A stretch of 64,000 nt of DNA, taken from the NCBI GenBank assembly GCA_965227065.1, contig CBDDFN010000009.1, forward strand, positions 186,001 to 250,000. Reading direction: 5' to 3'. The number at the start of each line of letters is the position of its first letter. The stretch's first letter is position 1. The notes beneath the pieces are model-generated. The model did not search any database. It had not been told where the DNA came from and was given only the letters and a program-made list of their open reading frames with translations. This DNA comes from CBDDFN01 sp965227065. Lineage in GTDB: Bacteria > Pseudomonadota > Alphaproteobacteria > SPJN01. Both the position numbers and the translations under genes were made by a program. This document shows positions 54,894 to 62,970 of the stretch, piece after piece.

Positions 54894-55026
54894 TTTCTTC
54901 TCTATTCTTGATTTGTTCTCATTTTCTTGGGTTGGCTGCTCCGCCAATTCAATGTTCTGTTTATGTTCCGATCCATCAATTCGCGCTCAAACCCAATGTA
55001 TTAAAGGGTTTTACCATCAGTTTCCG

Positions 55027-55057
55027 TTGACGCCCATAAAATCCCATGTTATCCCAT
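55027..55057 (+). promoter_or_regulatory. dcw promoter with MraZ-box array
   Basis: Three CCCAT boxes at 55033, 55043 and 55053 are exactly 10 bases apart (ATGGG on the other strand), matching the short TGGG repeats with 5-base spacing bound by MraZ. TTGACG (55027-55032) is a good -35; the boxes occupy the spacer and -10 (TATCCC, 55050-55055). This predicts autorepression of the cluster. Confidence 0.75.
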
Positions 55058-55064
55058 GACTGAT

Positions 55065-55098
55065 GGGTGAAATGGCGCAGTGTTTCTGCGTTTCACCC
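55065..55098 (+). promoter_or_regulatory. Leader hairpin upstream of mraZ
   Basis: GGGTGAAA-tgg-CGCAG-tgttt-CTGCG-TTTCACCC: a 13-base-pair stem with a 3-base bulge and 5-base loop, 120 bases before the mraZ ATG. No T-run follows. The rest of 54894-55217 is the T-rich end of rnpB, the promoter and a GC-rich leader without a gene. Confidence 0.6.
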
Positions 55099-55217
55099 GG
55101 CCTGACCCCAAAAGACCGCAGCCGAGGGCAAAAGGCGGGTCTTGGACGGCAAAGGCGATGAGAGCCGCCCGGCCCTGGATGTGAGGTTGAGGGGGGGCGG
55201 ATGGAACCGGAGCGCGG

Positions 55218-55706
55218 ATGATGAAGTTCTTTGTTGGTAATCAGACCAACAAGGTCGACAAAAAGGGGCGGGTCTCTGTACCGGCCTCTTTCCGCGCGGC
55301 TGCGTCGGGTTCGTCCTTTCAGGGCGTGGTCCTGTTTCCCTCCATCATGCATGACGCGATTGAGGCCTGCACGATTGAGCGCTTTGAGCGTTTGGTTGCT
55401 GAGGTTGATACGCTCGATCCCTATTCGGAAGAACGCCAGGTGCTGTCGGAAGTCCTGTTTGGCATGTCAGAGCAATTGGCCTGGGATGGTGAGGGCCGCT
55501 TTGGCCTGCCGTCCGGCCTTGCCGTCCATGCCGGCATCACCGACGCCGCCAAATTTGTTGGCAAGGCGACCCATTTCGAGATCTGGAACCCAGACGCGCA
55601 TGGCGCAGACACGTCCGACGTGCTCGCCCGCGCCCGGGAACAAAAGCTTGCACTGCCCTGGGGGCGTGCGGCTGGTCTTTCGACGCCGAAAGGGGGTGAG
55701 GGGTGA
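55218..55706 (+). CDS. mraZ: MraZ, DNA-binding regulator of the dcw cluster
   Basis: 162 residues with two SpoVT/AbrB-like repeats: FVGNQTNKVDKKGRVSVPASFRA at the start and LAWDGEGRFGLPSGLAVHAGI later. MraZ forms rings binding TGGG repeats before its own gene, represented here by the boxes at 55033-55057. Two ATGs (55218, 55221) follow GGAGCGCGG. It overlaps rsmH by four bases. Confidence 0.95.
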   Translation: MMKFFVGNQTNKVDKKGRVSVPASFRAAASGSSFQGVVLFPSIMHDAIEACTIERFERLVAEVDTLDPYSEERQVLSEVLFGMSEQLAWDGEGRFGLPSGLAVHAGITDAAKFVGKATHFEIWNPDAHGADTSDVLARAREQKLALPWGRAAGLSTPKGGEG

Positions 55707-56719
55707 GTGTCGAAGAGCAAATCACGCATGACGGTCCGCACATTCCGGTTCTGCTGAAGGAGGTGATCTCAGCTTTGAGCCCCCGTGACGGTGGGCAGTA
55801 TTGTGACGGCACGTTCGGCGCGGGCGGCTATACCAAGGCCATGCTCGAAGCCGCCGATTGTGCTGTTTTGGCGATCGACCGCGATCCGGACGCGGTGATC
55901 AAGGGCCAAAGTCTCGTCAACTCTTATGCGCCGCGGTTGAGCCTTGTTGAAGGTCGCTTCGGTGATCTTGAAGACATAATCGGGGAGCGTGCGGCAGACG
56001 GTGTCGATGGCATCGCGCTTGATGTCGGCGTCTCCTCGATGCAAATCGATCAGGCCGAGCGCGGCTTTTCCTTCCGCTTTGATGGTCCCCTGGACATGCG
56101 GATGGAACAGGCCGGCCCGTCGGCTGCCGATATTGTGGCTCAAGCCGAAGAAGGTCTGCTGGCCGACATTCTGTTTCGCTATGGCGAGGAGCGGGAAGCG
56201 CGCCGGATCGCACGCGCGATTGTCCGCGCCCGTGACGAAGCGCCCATCGACACAACCGCCAAACTGGCAGGGTTGATCGCACAAGCCATGGGTCCCAAAG
56301 CGCGCGCCATGAAGATTGATCCCGCGACGCGCAGCTTTCAGGGCTTGCGCATCTATGTGAATGACGAATTGGGTGAGCTTGCCCGCGCGCTGCTCGGCGC
56401 CGAACAGGTTTTGAAACCCGGCGGGGTCCTCGCGGTGGTGTCGTTCCACTCACTTGAGGACCGCATGGTCAAAAAATTTCTCACCGCGTGTGCCAAGCCC
56501 GGCCAGGGCGGCTCTCGTCACGCGCCTGAGATTGTTGCACCTGAGCCGAGTTTTGAATTGCTCAGCCGCAAGGCCATCGAGGCCGGCGAAGACGAAATCC
56601 GATTGAACCCGCGCGCACGGTCGGCACGGCTGCGCGCGGCCCGGCGCACACACGCGCCCGCCATTGCGCCGTCTCATGACGCTATGGGCTATGTGCCATT
56701 AGAGGGAGGACGGGCATGA
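55703..56719 (+). CDS. rsmH: 16S rRNA (cytosine1402-N4)-methyltransferase RsmH
   Basis: 338 residues. HIPVLLKEVISAL and FGAGGYTKAML (SAM-binding) at the start, then LDVGVSSMQIDQAERGFSFR, VVSFHSLEDRMVKKF and a C-terminal NPRARSARLRAARR. It methylates C1402 in the ribosomal P site. Begins with GTG, overlapping the mraZ stop (GTGA). Confidence 0.96.
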   Translation: MSVEEQITHDGPHIPVLLKEVISALSPRDGGQYCDGTFGAGGYTKAMLEAADCAVLAIDRDPDAVIKGQSLVNSYAPRLSLVEGRFGDLEDIIGERAADGVDGIALDVGVSSMQIDQAERGFSFRFDGPLDMRMEQAGPSAADIVAQAEEGLLADILFRYGEEREARRIARAIVRARDEAPIDTTAKLAGLIAQAMGPKARAMKIDPATRSFQGLRIYVNDELGELARALLGAEQVLKPGGVLAVVSFHSLEDRMVKKFLTACAKPGQGGSRHAPEIVAPEPSFELLSRKAIEAGEDEIRLNPRARSARLRAARRTHAPAIAPSHDAMGYVPLEGGRA

Positions 56720-57231
56720 ACCGCTTCACCATCGCGGCTGCGGCATTCACCATTCTGGGGCTGATGGCCGGAACATATGGCCTCAAACAGACGGTCAAGC
56801 AACGCACGGCCGAAATGCATGAGATTGAGCGCCAGATCGAAATTGAACGCGAAACCATCCATGTTCTGCGCGCCGAAGTCACGCTGCTGAGCGATCCCGC
56901 CCGGCTTGAATCGCTGGCTGGCCGTCATCTTGAGCTTGGCCCGCCTGAAACGCTTCAGTTTGCCAGTCTGTCTGAGCTGCCTTTCAAGATGACCGATGGC
57001 GAACAGGCCGGTGAATTTGTCGTGCTCGGCGATGCCGATGCCGTCATTCCCCGTCCCCATGCCCGGCCCTACCGGCCGCGCGCCAAAAGTTTCAATTCCG
57101 CGCTTGCCTCGCTTGATCGCAAGACCCGCCGCAATGCGCGTCTGGCCAGCAGCTACGCGTCCGACTTTGATGCCTTGCCGGTGGTTAATGCCGCGCTCGG
57201 CGAAGGGGAAGTTCCCGGCGGAGGATATTAA
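56716..57231 (+). CDS. ftsL: FtsL-like cell-division protein
   Basis: 171 residues, longer than E. coli FtsL (121). A single N-terminal membrane helix (FTIAAAAFTILGLMAGTYGL) is followed by a coiled-coil stretch (about 25-60, RTAEMHEIERQIEIEREt-like heptads) and a low-complexity Pro/Arg-rich tail. Poorly conserved family; called mainly from position between rsmH and ftsI and from topology. FtsL links FtsB/FtsQ and activates FtsWI. It overlaps rsmH by four bases and ftsI by one. Confidence 0.85.
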   Translation: MNRFTIAAAAFTILGLMAGTYGLKQTVKQRTAEMHEIERQIEIERETIHVLRAEVTLLSDPARLESLAGRHLELGPPETLQFASLSELPFKMTDGEQAGEFVVLGDADAVIPRPHARPYRPRAKSFNSALASLDRKTRRNARLASSYASDFDALPVVNAALGEGEVPGGGY

Positions 57232-59012
57232 TGGGCCAAGGCGCATCAGATGATACTGATCGCGCGTCAGGCGCTGCGAGGGTCCATGTGCCGGAAGGAT
57301 TTTTGGGCCGCACGCGGCCTGCGCCCGATTTGGCGCTCGCCATGGATGGCGGGGAAAAGCGCGCCGTGTCGATGGCGCGCGAACGGCTTTCTATTGTCGC
57401 GCTGTGCTTCATCTTTGTCTTTGCCGTCTTAAGCCTGCGGCTGGTTGATGTCGCCGCCTTTGGCGAGCCGCCCATTGCTTCGGCGGGTAATGCCAATCAG
57501 GCCATGCGGCCGGTCCGCGCCGAGATCACAGACCGCAATGGCCGCCTTCTTGCCACCAATCTGGAAACCGTTTCGGTCGCTGTGCGCAAAAACCAGGTGC
57601 TCGATCAGGCGCGTCTGATCCGTCTTGCCGCGCTTGAGCTTGAGGGGGTGAGCGAAGCGGATATTCAGCGCAAATTCGATGCCGGATCGAACTATTTCTT
57701 CTTGAAGCGCAAGATCACGCCGCGCGAACATCAGGCGCTGTTCGCCCATGGTCTGGTCGGCCTTGAGTTTCAGCCTGAAATCCGCCGCGCCTATCCCCAT
57801 GGCGCGCTGGTGGCCCATATTGTGGGCTTTTCAGATGTCGACAATCGCGGGCTGGCGGGGGTGGAGCGCACCCTCGATGAGCGGCTTGTCGGCAATCCCG
57901 ATCAGCCGGTGGCGCTGACCATTGATCTGCGCATTCAAAATGCCTTGATGCGGGAATTGGCGCAGGCTGTTGTTGAGTTTCGCGCCCAGGCCGCGGCCGG
58001 GATCGTGCTCGACGTCAAAACCGGCGAGGTGCTCGGCCTTGTCTCGCTGCCGACCTATGATCCTGAGGAGCCGACCCAGGCACCTGCCGCGGCCCGCCGT
58101 AACCGCGCTGTGGGGGACCGGTATGAGATGGGCTCCACCTTCAAGGCGTTCACCGCAGCCATGGCGCTTGATTCAGGCCGGGTCGGCCTGTCGACCGTTT
58201 ATGACGCCACCCATCCGATCAAGATCGGCCGCTTTACCATTCGCGACTTCCACGCCAAGCGCCGTCCGCTGACGGTGCCCGAAGTCATCATGTATTCCTC
58301 CAATATCGGCACCGCCAAAATGGCGCTCGAGATTCCCAGCGACACCCATCAAAGCTTTTTGCGCCGCATGGGACTGATGCAGGAAAGTGCGGTTGAGCTG
58401 TCTGAGGCTGCGCGCCCATTGACGCCTCGCCAGTGGGGCGAGGTTGAGCGTATGACGGTGGCCTTCGGTCACGGTATTGCGGTCACCCCGATCCATGTCG
58501 CCACCGCCATGAGTGCGGTGGTCAATGGCGGTGTTTTGGTGCCTGCCACATTACTGCCGCGCAACACCTCTAATCCGGTTGTCTCCGAGCGGGTGATTTC
58601 AGAGGAGACAAGCGCGGTGATGCGGGGATTGTTGCGATTGGTGGTGGAGCATGGCACAGGCCGCAAAGCCGATGTGCCGGGCCTGCTGGTGCTGGGCAAG
58701 ACCGGCACGGCCGAAAAATCGGTCGCAGGCGGCTATGCCCGGTCGAAAAAGATCACAAGTTTTGCGGGCGCGTTTCCGGCACACAACCCCGCTTATGCGC
58801 TGGTTGTGATGCTGGATGATCCCAAAGGCAATCGGGCGACGCACGGTTTTTCAACCTCCGGCTGGAATGCCGCCCCCACGGCGGGCAAGGTGATCCGCCG
58901 GATTGCGCCCCTGCTGGGTGTGCGCCCGGTCGATGAGGGTATGCCTGCGGTTGAAGAGGTGCGCGCTTTGTCCACGCTGGTCGGGCTCAAGCTGGCGGGG
59001 CATGTCGAATGA
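57231..59012 (+). CDS. ftsI: FtsI (PBP3), septal peptidoglycan transpeptidase
   Basis: 593 residues. One membrane helix (IVALCFIFVFAVLSLRLVDVA, about 51-71) after a cytosolic tail; dimerisation domain with RAEITDRNGRLLATNL; transpeptidase domain with the active site GSTFKAF (SxxK), SSNIGT (SxN) and LGKTGTAEK (KTG). It crosslinks septal peptidoglycan. It lacks the PASTA repeats of class B PBPs of Gram-positives. Start overlaps ftsL stop by one base. Confidence 0.96.
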   Translation: MGQGASDDTDRASGAARVHVPEGFLGRTRPAPDLALAMDGGEKRAVSMARERLSIVALCFIFVFAVLSLRLVDVAAFGEPPIASAGNANQAMRPVRAEITDRNGRLLATNLETVSVAVRKNQVLDQARLIRLAALELEGVSEADIQRKFDAGSNYFFLKRKITPREHQALFAHGLVGLEFQPEIRRAYPHGALVAHIVGFSDVDNRGLAGVERTLDERLVGNPDQPVALTIDLRIQNALMRELAQAVVEFRAQAAAGIVLDVKTGEVLGLVSLPTYDPEEPTQAPAAARRNRAVGDRYEMGSTFKAFTAAMALDSGRVGLSTVYDATHPIKIGRFTIRDFHAKRRPLTVPEVIMYSSNIGTAKMALEIPSDTHQSFLRRMGLMQESAVELSEAARPLTPRQWGEVERMTVAFGHGIAVTPIHVATAMSAVVNGGVLVPATLLPRNTSNPVVSERVISEETSAVMRGLLRLVVEHGTGRKADVPGLLVLGKTGTAEKSVAGGYARSKKITSFAGAFPAHNPAYALVVMLDDPKGNRATHGFSTSGWNAAPTAGKVIRRIAPLLGVRPVDEGMPAVEEVRALSTLVGLKLAGHVE

Positions 59013-60454
59013 TGAGCCTTGATCGCCTGGCAGGCCCTGATTGCCCCGAAAGCGCCGCTGACCTCATGATTGAGGGATTGACCGCTGACAGCCGTCATGT
59101 GCGCGATAATTATCTGTTTGCGGCCATTCGCGGCACGGCGATGGACGGCACGAAATTCATCTCCGATGCCAAGGCGAAGGGTGCGGTTGCGGTGCTGGCT
59201 GACCCGGATGCCCATGCGCTGGCCGAAGGGCTCGCCTTTGTGCCGGACCCCAATCCGCGCGCCCGGCTGGCGCGCATGGCCGCGTTGTTCTACGGCGCCC
59301 AACCCGATTGTGTGGTCGCCGTCACCGGCACCAATGGCAAGACGTCTGTTGCGGATTTTGTCCGCCAGATTTTCACCTCACTGGGCGAAGATGCGGCCAG
59401 CCTGGGGACGCTGGGGCTGATTGCGCCGGGCGTCGCCCGCGATCTGGGCCACACCACGCCTGATCCGGTGGCCATCCATGAGGCGCTGGCCGAAATTGCC
59501 GGAGAGGGCGTCACTCATCTGGCGCTGGAGGCGTCAAGCCACGGGCTTGATCAGCACCGGCTTGACGGGGTGTGCGTCACCCATGCGGCCTTCACCAATA
59601 TCAGCCGCGATCATCTTGATTATCATGCCGATTTTGAGAGCTATTTTGCCGCCAAGCGCCGTCTGGTGCAGGAGCTGACCGCGCCCGGCGGTACGCTGGT
59701 GCTTAATCTGTGGCGCCAGCCGCCTGAGATTGCGCAAGCGCTGATGGATGATGCTGCCGCGCGCGGCCTTGCGCTGATGACATGTGGAACCGCTGACAGC
59801 GATTTGGCCCTTCTTGATCACGGTTTGAGTGGCGCGGGCCAAAAGCTCACCATTGGGTTTGGCGGCGAGACATACAAGGTGACGGTGCCGCTGATTGGTG
59901 ATTTTCAGGCCAGCAATATTCTGGTCGCTGCGGGCCTGGTGCTGGCTGAAGGGGTGGAGCCTGAGGAAGTCTTCGCCGCGCTTGAAGCTCTTCAAGGGGT
60001 GCCGGGCCGGATGGAACTGGTGGGCGAGGGCGTGCTGGTTGATTATGCCCACACCCCCGCAGGGCTTGAAACCGCATTGCAGGCAGCCTGCCCGCATACA
60101 GACGGCCAATTGATTGTTGTGTTTGGCTGCGGCGGTGACCGCGATACCGGCAAGCGTAAACCGATGGGCGAAATTGCGGCCCGTCTCGCCAACCAGGTGA
60201 TTGTGACCGACGATAATCCGCGCAGCGAAGACCCCGACGCCATCCGGGCTCAAGTGCTTGAAGGCGCCCCCCAGGCGCGCAACATCGGGGATCGCCGCGT
60301 GGCGATCAAAATGGCACTTGAGATTCAACAGCCCGGTGATCTGGTGCTGATCGCAGGCAAGGGCCATGAGCAGGGCCAGAAAGTCGGCGACACGGTCCAC
60401 CCGTTTGATGATCGCGATGAGGCGCGCCGCGCGCTTTCGGAGGTGCGGTCATGA
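59009..60454 (+). CDS. murE: MurE, UDP-MurNAc-tripeptide synthetase
   Basis: 481 residues. Adds the third residue, meso-diaminopimelate in most Gram-negatives, to UDP-MurNAc-L-Ala-D-Glu. Walker-like GTNGKTSVADFVRQ, then EASSHGLDQHRL and the C-terminal DNPRSEDP, the motif that recognises mDAP. Overlaps ftsI by four bases and murF by four. Confidence 0.95.
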   Translation: MMSLDRLAGPDCPESAADLMIEGLTADSRHVRDNYLFAAIRGTAMDGTKFISDAKAKGAVAVLADPDAHALAEGLAFVPDPNPRARLARMAALFYGAQPDCVVAVTGTNGKTSVADFVRQIFTSLGEDAASLGTLGLIAPGVARDLGHTTPDPVAIHEALAEIAGEGVTHLALEASSHGLDQHRLDGVCVTHAAFTNISRDHLDYHADFESYFAAKRRLVQELTAPGGTLVLNLWRQPPEIAQALMDDAAARGLALMTCGTADSDLALLDHGLSGAGQKLTIGFGGETYKVTVPLIGDFQASNILVAAGLVLAEGVEPEEVFAALEALQGVPGRMELVGEGVLVDYAHTPAGLETALQAACPHTDGQLIVVFGCGGDRDTGKRKPMGEIAARLANQVIVTDDNPRSEDPDAIRAQVLEGAPQARNIGDRRVAIKMALEIQQPGDLVLIAGKGHEQGQKVGDTVHPFDDRDEARRALSEVRS

Positions 60455-61869
60455 GCGCCTTGTGGACCAGTGATGAGATTGTGGCGGCAACACGCGGCCA
60501 GCTGACCGGCCCGGCTTTCGAGGTCAAGGGTATCAGCATTGATTCGCGTACGGTGGAGCCGGGCGATCTGTTCATTGCACTCAAAGGCCCCAATCATGAC
60601 GGTCATGATTTTGCGGTGACGGCGGCGGAAGCGGGCGCGCATCTGCTCATCCATCAGGATGTTGATTTGCCCGATGGAACCTCGGCCATCAGGGTCGAAG
60701 ACACGTTTGCCGCGCTCTATTATCTGGCGAACGCGGCCCGTATCCGCACCAGCGCGCAGATCATCGCGGTCACCGGATCGGTCGGCAAGACCGGCACGAA
60801 AGAGGCGCTCAAAGCCGTGTTTAGCCGGTTTGGTGCAACGCACGCGCCGGTTGGCAGCTTCAACAATCATTGGGGTGTGCCGCTGACCCTGGCGCGCATG
60901 CCGCGTGACAGTGATTTTGCGATCTTTGAGATCGGTATGAACCATGCCGGTGAAATCAGGCCCCTGTCGCAACTGGTCCGACCGCACCTGGCGCTGATTA
61001 CGACCATTGCGCCTGTCCATCTGGAGCATTTCAGTCATCTTGATGATATTGCCCGTGCCAAGGCAGAAATCTTTGAAGGGCTGGTGCATGGCGGGCAGGC
61101 TGTGCTGCCCTATGACAGCCCCTATTTCGGTCTGCTGAGTGACTTTGCGCTCGGCAATGGCGCTTCCAATGTGGTTGGTTTTGGCGAGGATGGCCGCGCC
61201 CAATCCCATACGGTGAAGGCGCATCCCCATCCCGATTGCACATGTGCATCGGCGGTGATTGATGGTCAGGCGCTGACCTTCAAGCTGGGTTTGCCGGGAC
61301 GGCACCTGCTGTCCAACGCCTTGGCGGTGTTGACGGCAGCCAAGCTGATGGGCGGGGATCTGGCTCAAGCGGCCCTGGCGCTGGCCGAGCTTGAACCGCC
61401 TGAAGGCCGGGGGCGGCGCTTTTCCATCGCCCTGGCTTCGGGCCGCTTCACGGTCATTGATGAAAGCTATAATGCAAGCCCGCCCTCCATGCGGGCCGCC
61501 CTTGAAACCATGGCAGGGCTCAAGCCTGAAGGAAATGGCCGCCGAATCGCTGTTTTGGGCGATATGCTGGAGCTTGGGCCGTCATCGGGACGGCTGCACA
61601 CCGGGCTTGGTGCCGATCTTGAAGCTGCAAACATTCATCACGCCATATTGGTCGGGCCGCATATGGGCTTGCTGCACAAACAGTTGCCCGCAGCCATTCG
61701 CGCGCGCGCCTTCCAATCGGCCGATGATGCCGCAGAGCGGGTCGCAAGCATCGTGCGTGCTGGGGATATTGTCATGATTAAGGGCTCGAACGGCATGGGA
61801 TTGCGCCGCGTGGTCGAAGCGCTCAAAGCGCTCGATGATGCGCCGCTGGCCGTGGCGAGTGGGGGATGA
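60451..61869 (+). CDS. murF: MurF, UDP-MurNAc-pentapeptide synthetase
   Basis: 472 residues. Adds D-Ala-D-Ala to complete the pentapeptide. N-terminal domain with SIDSRTVEPGDLFIALKG, ATP site VTGSVGKTGTKEAL, and FSNHWG-like NNHWGVPLTLARM; C-terminal DESYNASPPSMRAAL. The P-loop has GKTGTKE, normal for the family. Six bases before mraY. Confidence 0.95.
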   Translation: MSALWTSDEIVAATRGQLTGPAFEVKGISIDSRTVEPGDLFIALKGPNHDGHDFAVTAAEAGAHLLIHQDVDLPDGTSAIRVEDTFAALYYLANAARIRTSAQIIAVTGSVGKTGTKEALKAVFSRFGATHAPVGSFNNHWGVPLTLARMPRDSDFAIFEIGMNHAGEIRPLSQLVRPHLALITTIAPVHLEHFSHLDDIARAKAEIFEGLVHGGQAVLPYDSPYFGLLSDFALGNGASNVVGFGEDGRAQSHTVKAHPHPDCTCASAVIDGQALTFKLGLPGRHLLSNALAVLTAAKLMGGDLAQAALALAELEPPEGRGRRFSIALASGRFTVIDESYNASPPSMRAALETMAGLKPEGNGRRIAVLGDMLELGPSSGRLHTGLGADLEAANIHHAILVGPHMGLLHKQLPAAIRARAFQSADDAAERVASIVRAGDIVMIKGSNGMGLRRVVEALKALDDAPLAVASGG

Positions 61870-61875
61870 TCAGCC

Positions 61876-62964
61876 ATGTTGTATAATCTACTCGTTCCGC
61901 TGGCCGATGAGTTTGGGCCGCTTAACCTGTTCCGCTATGTGACCTTCCGCACCGGCGCCGCAATGATGACGGCGCTGTTTGTCGCCTTTGTCTTCGGCCA
62001 GCCCATCATCAACTGGCTCAAAGCTCAGCAGGGCAAGGGCCAGCCGATCCGCGAAGTGGGCCCCGAACGGCATCTGATTGAAAAGCAAGGCACCCCCACC
62101 ATGGGCGGCTTTTTGATCCTGCTGGCTTTGTCGGTCGCTACCCTGCTGTGGGCCGATCTGACCAATCCCTATATCTGGGTTGTGCTGCTCGTTACGCTTG
62201 GTTTCGGCGCGATCGGCTTTGCCGATGATTATTTGAAAGTCACCAAACAGACCTCTGACGGCATTCATGGCCGGATCAAATTGTTGCTCGAATTCACGGT
62301 TTCGGGCGTTGCGGTGCTGTATCTGATGCATTTGGGCGGCGAAGCCGAGGGCAGCTCGCTTGCGGTTCCGCTGTTTAAGGATCTGTTTGTCAATCTGGGC
62401 TGGTTCTTCCTGCCCTTTGGCATGTTCATCATTGTCGGCGCCTCAAACGCGGTGAACCTGACCGACGGTCTTGACGGGCTGGCGATTGTGCCGGTGATGA
62501 TTGCGGCGGCGAGCTTTGGGTTTATTTCTTATCTCGTCGGCAATGCAGTCTTTTCCGAGTATCTGCAAATTCCGTTTGTGGCGGGAACCGGTGAACTGGC
62601 CGTGTTCTGCGGCGCGTTGCTCGGCGCGGGGCTCGGCTTTTTGTGGTTCAACGCCCCGCCGGCCATGGTTTTCATGGGGGATACCGGATCGCTGGCATTG
62701 GGCGGGGCGCTTGGTGTGATCTCGGTCGCCACCAAACATGAGATTGTGCTGGGCATCATTGGCGGCTTGTTCGTGCTTGAAACCGTCTCGGTCATTGTGC
62801 AGGTCGCGAGCTTCAAGCTGACCGGCAAGCGTGTATTCCGCATGGCGCCGCTTCATCACCATTACGAAAAGAAAGGCTGGGCCGAACCCACCATCGTGAT
62901 CCGTTTCTGGATCATTGCGGTTGTGCTCGCGTTGATCGGCCTTTCGACACTAAAACTGAGGTAG
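61876..62964 (+). CDS. mraY: MraY, phospho-MurNAc-pentapeptide transferase
   Basis: 362 residues, about ten membrane helices. Makes lipid I from UDP-MurNAc-pentapeptide and undecaprenyl phosphate. GPERHLIEKQGTPTMGG, FADDYLKV (catalytic Asp pair), NAVNLTDGLDGLAI and MAPLHHHYEKKGW are all present. Length normal. Confidence 0.97.
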   Translation: MLYNLLVPLADEFGPLNLFRYVTFRTGAAMMTALFVAFVFGQPIINWLKAQQGKGQPIREVGPERHLIEKQGTPTMGGFLILLALSVATLLWADLTNPYIWVVLLVTLGFGAIGFADDYLKVTKQTSDGIHGRIKLLLEFTVSGVAVLYLMHLGGEAEGSSLAVPLFKDLFVNLGWFFLPFGMFIIVGASNAVNLTDGLDGLAIVPVMIAAASFGFISYLVGNAVFSEYLQIPFVAGTGELAVFCGALLGAGLGFLWFNAPPAMVFMGDTGSLALGGALGVISVATKHEIVLGIIGGLFVLETVSVIVQVASFKLTGKRVFRMAPLHHHYEKKGWAEPTIVIRFWIIAVVLALIGLSTLKLR

Positions 62965-62970
62965 GGGCTC

